Shown here in pieces: positions 1 to 4,869 of a stretch of 5,129 nucleotides of DNA. The stretch is taken from assembly GCA_041987425.1 (NCBI GenBank), contig JBHIWP010000414.1:1-5129 (forward strand). The letters are read 5' to 3'. Positions within the stretch are counted from its first letter, which is position 1. Each line of letters starts with the position of its first letter. A model generated the notes under the pieces. The model was not told where the DNA came from. It saw only the letters and a list, made by a program, of their open reading frames with translations, and ran no database searches. The stretch is from Leptofilum sp041987425. GTDB taxonomy: Bacteria; Chloroflexota; Anaerolineae; Promineifilales; Promineifilaceae. The position numbers and the translations under genes were made by a program.

Positions 1-252
1 CAGATGGTTGAGGCTGTTGGCAGTATCGGGATGGTCGGGGCCGAGGGCTTTTTCCCGGATGGCCAGGGCCCGTTCGTAATAGGGCCGGGCCGCGGCCAGG
101 TCGCCCATGTCTTGCAGGAGGCCGCCCAGATTGTTGAGGCTGAGGGCAGTATCGGGATGGTCGGGGCCGAGGGCTTTTTCCCGGATGGCCAGGGACCGTT
201 CGTAATAGGGCCGTGCCGCGGCCAGGTCACCCATGGCTTTCAGGAGAAAGCC
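1..252 (-). repeat. Two near-identical 126-bp tandem repeats encoding 42-residue TPR units
   Basis: Bases 1-126 and 127-252 align without gaps, and I count about 11 differences (roughly 91% identity). A third, more diverged unit begins at 253. The period of 126 bp equals 42 codons, the usual spacing of kinesin-light-chain-type TPRs; each unit carries GDLAAARPYYER and ALGPDHPDTA. Nucleotide identity this high, including silent positions, indicates recent duplication or gene conversion rather than protein-level conservation alone. The array runs off the left edge, so copy number is unknown. Confidence 0.9.
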
Positions 253-1893
253 CAGATTGTTGAGGCTTTCAGCGGTGTGAGGATGTTCCCCAGAGAGTCG
301 CAGTTCGCAAATCTCAAAAGCATCCTCAACACAACTAAATGCCTCGTTGTAAAAACCACTCCGCTGCAAATACTCCGCCGTTTGATTAAGTAACCAGACC
401 ACTTTTTCCGGTTCCAATCCGTGCTTTTTTGCATAGCTTGTAGCAATTTGATTATGCGGAATTAGAGTTTTGCTGGTTGCCCATGTAGAAATGTCATGTT
501 CATCAAAGGCGTAATTTTCTTCAAGAAGAGTAATCAGCACAGATAGCCACAACTTCTGACGTTCACTCCCCATCCGGCCGCGAGCCACCGCCTGCACCAG
601 CCGATGCATCGTCAGCTCATCCCCGTCTCGCTGCATCAGGCTGTAGCGCCGCAGCGCGCCAATGGCCTCGTCCAGCGCCAGCTCGTCGGCTACCACCTCT
701 TGTAGGGTCGAGGCGCGCCTCGACCCTACCGGTGGGTCAATATCGACCACCTTCATTATCAAATCCAGCGGAATGCTTTCCGGGTCCAAAAAGCAGCACA
801 GGTTCAGCAAATCCAGCGCCCCCGGCGTCTTCTTTATTTCGTCAAAGGCCAGTTCCCAGGTGGTCGTAATCGTGGCGTGGTACCGCTCCGGCTTTTCCGC
901 TCTCTGCCACAGGTCGGCCTGACGGCTGGTAAACAGCCGCTGGTAGGCGGCATAGCTGCTGCCTTTGCTCATCACATACGCCGCCGCATGCTCTAGCGCC
1001 AGCGGCAGCCGCCCCAATTCCTCGGCCAACGCCGCCGTCTCCTGCCACGCTTTGCTTTCCCTTTGCGCCTTCCCAACCTTTGCACCTTTGCGTTGAAAAA
1101 GAAACGCCACCGCTTCATCCAGCGTAAACAAGCCCAGCTCCAACACCGTGCCCACTGCGCCATAATTGGGGTTGCGGCTGGTAATCAGCACGTGGCCATT
1201 GCCGCTGCGCGGCAGGTAGGGGGTTAATTGTTGGGGTTCAATCTGGTCGGCGTTGTCATAGACCAGCAGCCAGCGCTGGCTTGTCTGGCTCAGAAAGTGC
1301 TGCACGGCCTGTACGGCCATTTGCTGGTCGGTGACAGTGGGGGCAATGAGCTTCAGGCGGCGGGCCAGGGCCATGGTGCTTTCGCCCAGGCCCGGCTCGC
1401 TGTCGGCGCTCAGCCAGTAGATCAGGTCGTAGTGGTCCAGGTGGGCGTAGCAGTAGGCCAGGACCAGCTGGGTTTTGCCCACGCCGCCCAGCCCGGCGAT
1501 GGTTTGGGTGACGACGGTGGTCTGGCCCGCGTTCAGCGCGTCGGCCACCTGCTGCAAGATCTCTTCGCGGCCGGTGAAGTTGGGGTTTTGCGGGTGGGGT
1601 ATCTCGTACAAAACACCGTCAAGCAACCGCAATCGGGCCGTTAGGCCATCGACTGAGAGCGTGGGCCAATCGAGCCAGGGTTTCAGCAGCCGGCCTTTTT
1701 CCAGAAGCTCCTCTACCTGTTCTCGCCGGTTGCACATGGCAATCAGCTCGCGCGATTTTTCTGAGAGGGTATTGCCATCCAATTCTTCATACTTAAGGTC
1801 TAGCTCCAGGCAAAGGTCACGCAGTTCACTCAGGCTAAAGTGCGTGGTTAAAAATCGTTTCAGTTTGGCTTGTTGGGGACCGTCTAGCTGCAT
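1..1893 (-). CDS. EAD-like / NB-ARC / TPR STAND-type NTPase, C-terminus beyond the left edge
   Basis: The minus-strand frame is open from ATG 1893 to base 1 (631 codons, no stop), so the gene continues past the edge. Residues about 5-70 form a small helical domain (ELRDLCLELDLKYEEL...) resembling the effector-associated domains (EAD7-like; exact number uncertain) that act as homotypic adaptors. NB-ARC follows: Walker A GLGGVGKT (134-141), kinase-2/Walker B LLVYDNAD (209-216), HVLITSR (234-240), GRLPLAL (294-300) and an MHD-like MHR (429-431). Residues about 503-631 are kinesin-light-chain-type TPRs of 42 residues. Known for the family: STAND NTPases oligomerise on sensing a trigger, here presumably through the TPRs, and activate an effector; roles in phage defence, cell death or signalling are proposed. 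The start is supported by AGAGGAG four bases upstream and by a promoter. Oddities: an in-frame palindrome at 702-729 and a GC-poor stretch at about 270-560. Family and architecture are clear; trigger and effector are unknown. Confidence 0.93.
   Translation of the reverse strand, partial: MQLDGPQQAKLKRFLTTHFSLSELRDLCLELDLKYEELDGNTLSEKSRELIAMCNRREQVEELLEKGRLLKPWLDWPTLSVDGLTARLRLLDGVLYEIPHPQNPNFTGREEILQQVADALNAGQTTVVTQTIAGLGGVGKTQLVLAYCYAHLDHYDLIYWLSADSEPGLGESTMALARRLKLIAPTVTDQQMAVQAVQHFLSQTSQRWLLVYDNADQIEPQQLTPYLPRSGNGHVLITSRNPNYGAVGTVLELGLFTLDEAVAFLFQRKGAKVGKAQRESKAWQETAALAEELGRLPLALEHAAAYVMSKGSSYAAYQRLFTSRQADLWQRAEKPERYHATITTTWELAFDEIKKTPGALDLLNLCCFLDPESIPLDLIMKVVDIDPPVGSRRASTLQEVVADELALDEAIGALRRYSLMQRDGDELTMHRLVQAVARGRMGSERQKLWLSVLITLLEENYAFDEHDISTWATSKTLIPHNQIATSYAKKHGLEPEKVVWLLNQTAEYLQRSGFYNEAFSCVEDAFEICELRLSGEHPHTAESLNNLGFLLKAMGDLAAARPYYERSLAIREKALGPDHPDTALSLNNLGGLLQDMGDLAAARPYYERALAIREKALGPDHPDTANSLNHL
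702..729. repeat. 28-bp perfect palindrome inside the NB-ARC gene
   Basis: Bases 702-715 (GTAGGGTCGAGGCG) are the exact reverse complement of 716-729. Outer arms CCACC (693-697) and GGTGG (731-735) extend the dyad to 43 bp with a small asymmetric interior. It lies in the coding frame and encodes residues 389-397 (VGSRRASTL) in a probable loop between the end of the ATPase core and the MHR helix, without breaking the frame. It resembles mobile palindromic elements that tolerate in-frame insertion; that reading is inferred. Confidence 0.9.
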
Positions 1894-1897
1894 AACA

Positions 1898-1904
1898 CTC
1901 CTCT
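1898..1904 (-). promoter_or_regulatory. Ribosome binding site of the NB-ARC gene
   Basis: Read on the minus strand the sequence is AGAGGAG, followed by TGTT and the ATG at 1893. The strong match and close spacing fix the start of the NB-ARC protein. Confidence 0.8.
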
Positions 1905-1932
1905 GGCAGGCAGGCAACAGCGAATTTGCGTT

Positions 1933-1962
1933 ATTGTAGCGGTTTTCAGGGGAAAGAATCAA
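1933..1962 (-). promoter_or_regulatory. Sigma-70-type promoter of the NB-ARC gene
   Basis: On the minus strand, TTGATT (1962-1957) and TACAAT (1938-1933) are separated by 18 bp. The -10 matches consensus at five of six positions and the -35 at four of six. Transcription would start near 1926, giving a leader of about 33 nt that contains the AGAGGAG site. It implies that the NB-ARC gene can be transcribed separately from the sigma/anti-sigma genes upstream. Confidence 0.55.
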
Positions 1963-1986
1963 CGGGAATTTGCCAATACGGCGGTA

Positions 1987-2003
1987 GCGACCCTTGTGGT
2001 CGC
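1987..2003. repeat. Short inverted repeat GCGACC / GGTCGC
   Basis: GCGACC (1987-1992) and GGTCGC (1998-2003) flank a 5-nt loop (CTTGT), preceded by GGTA. It lies upstream of the NB-ARC promoter. The GTA-plus-CGACC style recalls the arms of the 28-bp palindrome at 702-729, so it could be a decayed member of the same family, but the match is too short to be certain. The rest of spacer 1894-2075 holds only this dyad, the promoter and the hairpin at 2019-2063. Confidence 0.4.
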
Positions 2004-2018
2004 CGATTTGAGAAGGCA

Positions 2019-2063
2019 CCAGGCCAGCCCCTACGTGTCACCAAAAGGGCAGGGCTGGCCTGG
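2019..2063 (-). terminator. Hairpin after the small membrane protein gene, possible terminator
   Basis: CCAGGCCAGCCC (2019-2030) and GGGCTGGCCTGG (2052-2063) are perfect 12-bp complements around a 21-nt loop, starting 12 nt past the stop codon of the minus-strand membrane protein gene. The position suits a transcript end. On the minus strand no T-run follows the stem (TGCCTTCTC), so intrinsic termination is doubtful; it could instead be a 3'-end-stabilising stem or a repeat element. Confidence 0.4.
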
Positions 2064-2075
2064 CAGCGCAAAATA

Positions 2076-2561
2076 TTACGCGGTCAGGTCGGCCGGTGCG
2101 CTTTTGCGCCGCACCAGGGTGGTGATGCCTGCACCCAGACTGATGAGCAGCAAAAAGGGGGTGAGCACAAACCAGCCCAGCAGCGGCACCAGCCCGGCGG
2201 CAATGAGCAGCACGGCCGTTTTCAACCCCACCTTCACGCCGCCAATACCTGCATACAGCCGCTCCTGCACAATCTGGTTGATGCCCGCAAGCCCAACGGA
2301 CGCCACCGCCAGCAGCGCCAGCAAAATTAGCAGCGCAATCAGGCCGCCTACGTCACCGCCCTGGGCAAAGATCGCCGCCAGCACGCCAAAAAAGAGGGCG
2401 TTCACCAGCCCAATGACAAAAGCACGACCCGGGCTGTTTTGGGCAATCTGCTGGGCTCGCGCCACGCGCCCCGGCAGCAAAGCAGGCAGCACCACCAGCA
2501 GCGCCGCCAGCGTGCCCCAGCTAAACAGAATAATGACGATGAGTTGTAATCCTTCAGGCAT
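2076..2561 (-). CDS. Small polytopic inner-membrane protein of unknown function
   Basis: This 161-residue protein is strongly hydrophobic. Membrane segments are likely at about 5-29, 47-67, 71-95 and 113-149, the last long enough to be a hairpin or two passes. The tail is short and basic (TTLVRRKSAPADLTA). Between segments 1 and 2 lies a polar loop, GRVARAQQIAQNSPGRA. I do not recognise a named family; the GRAF..GLVN.LFFG pattern and the LLGW..L.P motif recall the membrane domains often fused to bactofilin-like polymer-forming proteins, a low-confidence resemblance. It follows the anti-sigma gene on the same strand after a 114-bp spacer, so it may be part of an envelope-signalling unit or one of its targets. 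The ATG at 2561 is chosen because GGAGG sits 5 nt upstream; an in-frame start at 2645 would translate spacer repeats. Confidence 0.8.
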   Translation of the reverse strand: MPEGLQLIVIILFSWGTLAALLVVLPALLPGRVARAQQIAQNSPGRAFVIGLVNALFFGVLAAIFAQGGDVGGLIALLILLALLAVASVGLAGINQIVQERLYAGIGGVKVGLKTAVLLIAAGLVPLLGWFVLTPFLLLISLGAGITTLVRRKSAPADLTA

Positions 2562-2564
2562 GTG

Positions 2565-2571
2565 AACCTCC
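2565..2571 (-). promoter_or_regulatory. Ribosome binding site deciding the start of the membrane protein
   Basis: The minus strand reads GGAGGTT, then CAC and the ATG at 2561. This near-perfect site selects the 161-residue form over the 189-residue reading frame, whose extra 28 residues (YRPTDYRLPITVYR-like) are just the translated 7-bp repeats. Confidence 0.8.
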
Positions 2572-2586
2572 GGTTGGGCGGTTTTT

Positions 2587-2672
2587 GGTGATCGGTAAAC
2601 GGTGATCGGTAAACGGTAATCAGTAGGTCGGTAATCAGTATTCATTAGAGCGGTATTCAGTGTTTGGTGAGA
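2587..2672. repeat. Degenerate 7-bp tandem repeat array (GGTAATC family)
   Basis: Units read GGTGATC, GGTAAAC, GGTGATC, GGTAAAC, GGTAATC, AGTAGGTC (8 nt), GGTAATC, AGTATTC, ATTAGAGC (8 nt), GGTATTC, AGTGTTT and GGTGAGA. The 14-bp double unit at 2587-2600 is repeated exactly at 2601-2614. The array fills most of the spacer between the anti-sigma stop and the ribosome binding site of the membrane protein. It resembles the short tandem repeats known from cyanobacterial and other filamentous bacterial genomes; function unknown. Confidence 0.8.
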
Positions 2673-2675
2673 CAG

Positions 2676-3221
2676 TTATTCCGACGTGAAAAGCAGGCGG
2701 TTGCCCGCCAGCCAGACCAGCAGGGCCAGGGCAAAGAGCAGGGCCCATTGGGCTGTGGGCAGGTCGATGGCCAGGTTGGGCAAGTTGGGCTGCTGCCAGA
2801 CGGCCGTTACTTCCGCCCACAGCGCATTGAAGAACGCCAACGTTGGCAGCTGCACCGTCGTCATCCAGGCAGCCGCCAGCTGACGGCCGCTCGCCATCCA
2901 ATCCACCAGCCAGGCCCACACATTCCCCAGCAGCAGCAAGGCAATAAGCGCCTGGCCCAGCAGCAGCCCCCATTGCCAGCGAGGCAAGGGCGTGGGAACG
3001 GCCGTTCCCTGCCCAATCTGCGCCACCACCGCCGCCGACAAATCTCTGCTGAGCGGCAGCTCCGGCAACGCGTCTAGGCTGCCAAACAGCGCTTGCAGCT
3101 CCGCCAGCTGCGCCCGCGCCGCCGCGGAAGCGGCCAGATGCGCCTCAACCACCCCTTGCATCTCATCATCCAGCGTGCCGTCCAAATATTCGTGCAGCAA
3201 ATCATCGTTAAATTCTGTCAT
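2676..3221 (-). CDS. Membrane-bound anti-sigma factor with a cysteine-less ZAS-like domain
   Basis: The 181-residue protein would bind the ECF sigma factor encoded just upstream and hold it at the membrane. Residues 7-40 follow the anti-sigma zinc-finger (zf-HC2/ZAS) pattern, L..YLDG.LDDE....VE.HL, but where the family has H-x3-C-x2-C this one has H28, S32 and A35, so both cysteine ligands are lost and zinc binding is unlikely. A linker (about 45-80) leads to a membrane segment at about 84-106, a moderately hydrophobic Trp-rich region (107-150), and a second membrane segment at about 156-178. This puts the N-terminal domain in the cytoplasm and a loop of about 50 residues outside, a candidate sensor. 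The start has AGGA 6 nt upstream. It lies 71 bp after the sigma gene on the same strand, the usual pairing. Role by context and pattern: good; signal unknown. Confidence 0.85.
   Translation of the reverse strand: MTEFNDDLLHEYLDGTLDDEMQGVVEAHLAASAAARAQLAELQALFGSLDALPELPLSRDLSAAVVAQIGQGTAVPTPLPRWQWGLLLGQALIALLLLGNVWAWLVDWMASGRQLAAAWMTTVQLPTLAFFNALWAEVTAVWQQPNLPNLAIDLPTAQWALLFALALLVWLAGNRLLFTSE
2994..3009. repeat. 16-bp perfect palindrome, one of six ACGGCCGT sites
   Basis: GGGAACGGCCGTTCCC is a perfect palindrome inside the anti-sigma gene. Its core ACGGCCGT also occurs at 2212-2219, 2800-2807, 3655-3662, 3768-3775 and 4801-4808, all within genes, with near matches at 2883-2890 and 3360-3367. 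Five of the six give Thr-Ala-Val in the gene's frame (not 3655). Over-representation of a single octamer palindrome is reminiscent of HIP1 in cyanobacteria. Confidence 0.8.
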
Positions 3222-3263
3222 AGCCTGTCCTAAAACCGTATTCAGACACTCTATTGCCCTAAT

Positions 3264-3293
3264 ACTTGCCTACCTGCCACTTGCAAACTTGCT
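3264..3293. repeat. Second degenerate 7-bp array (GGCAAGT family)
   Basis: On the minus strand, starting within the sigma gene's stop codon, the units read AGCAAGT, T+TGCAAGT, GGCAGGT and A+GGCAAGT, a 7-8 bp period unlike the GGTAATC array. It occupies the start of the 71-bp sigma/anti-sigma spacer. The units are few and imperfect, so chance is not fully excluded. The rest of the spacer holds only the AGGA site at 3228-3231. Confidence 0.55.
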
Positions 3294-3871
3294 CACTCTT
3301 CACGCATCTTGTCCGCCAACATCTTCCGTGCCCGGAACAGATCGCTCTTCACGCTGCTAAGCGGCCGTTCCATTTCTTCGGCGATCTCTTCATAACTTAA
3401 CTCCTGAAAGTGGCGCAGCTCAATGGCTACGCGGTAGCGTGGCGGCAGCGCCAGGATAGCACGATGCAGCCGGGTGGACTGTTCTTCTTGCACCATGGCC
3501 TGTTCGGGCGTTGGCGCTGGCTGCGCCCAGTCGTCCATGCTCACCGGTCGGTCTGGGTGGGCCATTTCAGCCGCCAGAAGCTGCGTCCGTGCCCGGGCCG
3601 ATTCTAGCCAGTTCAGGCACAAATTGGTGGTAATGCGCTTGATCCAGGGGCCAAACGGCCGTTCCATATCAAAGCGATCCAGCGCCCAGTATGCCCGCAA
3701 AAACGCTTCCTGCGCTGCATCTTCGGCCTCGACACGACGCCCCAGCAGCCGGTACGCGACGTTGAAGACGGCCGTTTGATAGCGGCGGACGAGCTCACCA
3801 TACGCGGCGGCACTGGTCTCACCTCTTTGCCTGGCCTGTTGCAGCAGCTGCTGCTCGTCTGTCAGCGTCAT
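3293..3871 (-). CDS. ECF-type RNA polymerase sigma factor
   Basis: This 192-residue protein directs RNA polymerase to a regulon of its own. Region 2 spans about 24-90: YGELVRRYQTAVFNVAYRLL, then the region 2.2 signature EDAAQEAFLRAYWAL (50-64) and the promoter -10-recognising helix around FGPWIKRITTNLCLNWL (73-89). A linker rich in Pro and acidic residues (about 100-132) leads to region 4 (134-190), with LPPRYRVAIELRHFQELSYEEIA and the recognition helix PLSSVKSDLFRARKML, the -35-binding helix-turn-helix. Length and domain order are typical of ECF sigmas, with no extra C-terminal domain. It is followed on the same strand by the anti-sigma gene. The start at 3871 has AGGA at 8 nt; upstream in-frame starts at 3919 (ATG) and 3961 (GTG) lack a site, and the longer forms read through a repeat. 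A Chloroflexota-type RpoE-like sigma is likely; the subgroup is not assigned. Confidence 0.95.
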   Translation of the reverse strand: MTLTDEQQLLQQARQRGETSAAAYGELVRRYQTAVFNVAYRLLGRRVEAEDAAQEAFLRAYWALDRFDMERPFGPWIKRITTNLCLNWLESARARTQLLAAEMAHPDRPVSMDDWAQPAPTPEQAMVQEEQSTRLHRAILALPPRYRVAIELRHFQELSYEEIAEEMERPLSSVKSDLFRARKMLADKMREE

Positions 3872-3879
3872 CTTTTGCG

Positions 3880-3883
3880 TCCT
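3880..3883 (-). promoter_or_regulatory. Ribosome binding site deciding the sigma factor start
   Basis: AGGA on the minus strand lies 8 nt before the ATG at 3871. Neither the in-frame ATG at 3919 nor the GTG at 3961 has a comparable site, so the 192-residue form is preferred. Confidence 0.6.
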
Positions 3884-3927
3884 ACACCAGTTTACCGGAA
3901 AGCTTGCAAAAAGTTGCATGGACTGTC

Positions 3928-3962
3928 CGTGATGGGTGAAACGTGATTTTTCACGCTTCACG
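3928..3962. repeat. Self-complementary array of five 7-bp units upstream of the sigma gene
   Basis: The plus strand reads CGTGATG, GGTGAAA, CGTGATT, TTTCACG, CTTCACG. The first three are direct repeats and the last two are inverted copies, so bases 3936-3946 pair with 3951-3961 (10 of 11) around a TTTT loop. It lies 57-91 nt upstream of the sigma start, in the probable leader or promoter, where it could form an mRNA hairpin or bind a dimeric regulator such as the sigma system's own controller. Function is inferred only from position. Confidence 0.65.
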
Positions 3963-3986
3963 GATTTATGCGCTCAGCGGGTCAGT

Positions 3987-4015
3987 TATATAGATATATT
4001 CTATAAGTAATATAG
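3987..4015. promoter_or_regulatory. AT-rich dyads in the divergent control region
   Basis: TATAGA (3989-3994) and TCTATA (4000-4005) form a dyad with a 5-nt spacer, and CTATA (4001-4005) pairs with TATAG (4011-4015) in an overlapping dyad. They sit in the AT-rich core of the region between the sigma and cysteine synthase genes. Several TATA-like hexamers face the sigma gene (minus-strand TAGAAT, TATAAC), but I cannot pair any with a good -35. An operator or a sigma-gene promoter is likely here; its exact position is not assigned. Confidence 0.4.
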
Positions 4016-4040
4016 AAATAATTGATAGTTTACATGTTGA

Positions 4041-4069
4041 TTTACGTGCGCTGGCGACTCTTTTATACT
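4041..4069 (+). promoter_or_regulatory. Promoter of the cysteine synthase-like gene
   Basis: TTTACG (4041-4046) and TATACT (4064-4069) are spaced by 17 bp; the -10 matches consensus at five of six bases and the -35 at four. The transcript would start near 4076, which places the TTG at 4081 only a few bases into the message and supports the ATG at 4108 as start. Confidence 0.55.
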
Positions 4070-4107
4070 GCGCATCATTATTGATTACGCTGAAAAATTG
4101 GGACCCT

Positions 4108-4869
4108 ATGAAAACCAACTTTACTCTCCAACACCCAAATTATTGTGACATAGCCCATTGGCCAATTGGCCAAACGCCACTGCTCAACCTGGGCGCCACG
4201 GCTGCCGCTGCGGGGCTGTCACCAGCCATTCGCCTGTTGGCTAAAGCCGAATGGTTCAACCCAAGCGGCTCAATAAAAGACCGCGCGGCCAAGCGTATCA
4301 TTCAGACGGCTGAAGCTGAAGGAAAGCTGTGGCCCGGCATGACCTTGCTAGACTCAAGCTCTGGAAATATGGCGTTGGCCTATGCCAATCTGGGCCGTCT
4401 GCATGGATACAAAGTTAAGCTCATGGTTCCTGCCAATGCCACCCCGGCCCGCCTGGCGCTGCTGCAAAACTACGGCGCTGACCTCACGCTTACCGACCCG
4501 GCCCAAGGATCTGATGGTGCAATGCAGGCCGCCCGCCAGCTGGCCGCTCAAAACCGCCACTACTTTTATGCCAACCAGTACGATAATCCGGCCAACTGGC
4601 AGGCTTATTACGACACATTGGCCCCAGAAATCTGGCAGCAAACTGGTGGGGATGTCACGCACTTTATCGCTGGTGTGGGGTCTGGCGGCACGTTTACGGG
4701 CACGGCCCGCTGGCTGAAGGAATGCAAGCCAGGCATTTTCTGCGCCACGGTGCAGCCGCAAACGGATCAAGACGGCATCAAGGGACTGAAGCACATGGCA
4801 ACGGCCGTTCCCCCCAAAATCTACGCGCCTTCTCTGGCTGACCAACAACAGCTTGAAAAATTGAATTAA
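4108..4869 (+). CDS. cysM: PLP-dependent cysteine synthase (CysM-like), C-terminally truncated
   Basis: Cysteine synthases make L-cysteine from an activated serine (O-acetyl- or O-phosphoserine) and a sulfur donor in the cytosol. This 253-residue product shows the fold-type II signatures: IGQTPLLNL (20-28), NPSGSIKDR with the Schiff-base lysine K57, the substrate loop SSSGNMALAYA (83-93; the M is usual in this subfamily), and the PLP-phosphate loop GVGSGGT (189-195). GLKHMATA (226-233) also matches. Family members continue for roughly 60-70 more residues, including the Ser/Thr that hydrogen-bonds the PLP pyridine nitrogen; here the match fades after SLAD (242-245) and ends QQQLEKLN-stop. No other frame downstream restores the missing part. 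It is therefore a probable pseudogene or inactive stub. It is divergent from the sigma operon. The ATG is preferred over TTG 4081 because of the promoter, although the ribosome site (GGGA) is weak. Substrate preference cannot be decided from the sequence. Confidence 0.85.
   Translation: MKTNFTLQHPNYCDIAHWPIGQTPLLNLGATAAAAGLSPAIRLLAKAEWFNPSGSIKDRAAKRIIQTAEAEGKLWPGMTLLDSSSGNMALAYANLGRLHGYKVKLMVPANATPARLALLQNYGADLTLTDPAQGSDGAMQAARQLAAQNRHYFYANQYDNPANWQAYYDTLAPEIWQQTGGDVTHFIAGVGSGGTFTGTARWLKECKPGIFCATVQPQTDQDGIKGLKHMATAVPPKIYAPSLADQQQLEKLN

Noticed and set aside
4..393. Plus-strand ORF with internal repeats
   Set aside because: It is the antisense of the TPR repeats; its repetition only mirrors the 126-bp units of the real minus-strand gene.
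1228..1939. Overlapping plus-strand ORFs opposite the NB-ARC domain
   Set aside because: The minus frame here carries Walker A, Walker B and GLPL motifs; the plus frames give low-complexity, motif-free proteins.
1926..2565. Plus-strand ORFs over the membrane protein gene
   Set aside because: They lack recognisable domains, while the minus frame has regular hydrophobic segments and a near-perfect ribosome site.
2562..2645. 28-residue N-terminal extension of the small membrane protein
   Set aside because: It is translation of the 7-bp repeat array, and GGAGG lies directly before the ATG at 2561.
2587..2672. CRISPR-like array
   Set aside because: Units are 7 bp and contiguous with no spacers, and no cas genes are present.
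2664..3360. Plus-strand ORFs opposite the anti-sigma gene
   Set aside because: Their composition (Gln/Arg- or Ser/Ala-rich) is typical of antisense frames, and the minus frame has an anti-sigma pattern and two membrane segments.
3872..3961. 30-residue N-terminal extension of the sigma factor from a GTG at 3961
   Set aside because: It has no ribosome site, reads through the repeat hairpin and adds residues not typical of ECF sigmas.
3963..4107. Riboswitch, small RNA or tRNA in the divergent spacer
   Set aside because: Only AT-rich dyads and a promoter are visible; no cloverleaf or recognised riboswitch core.
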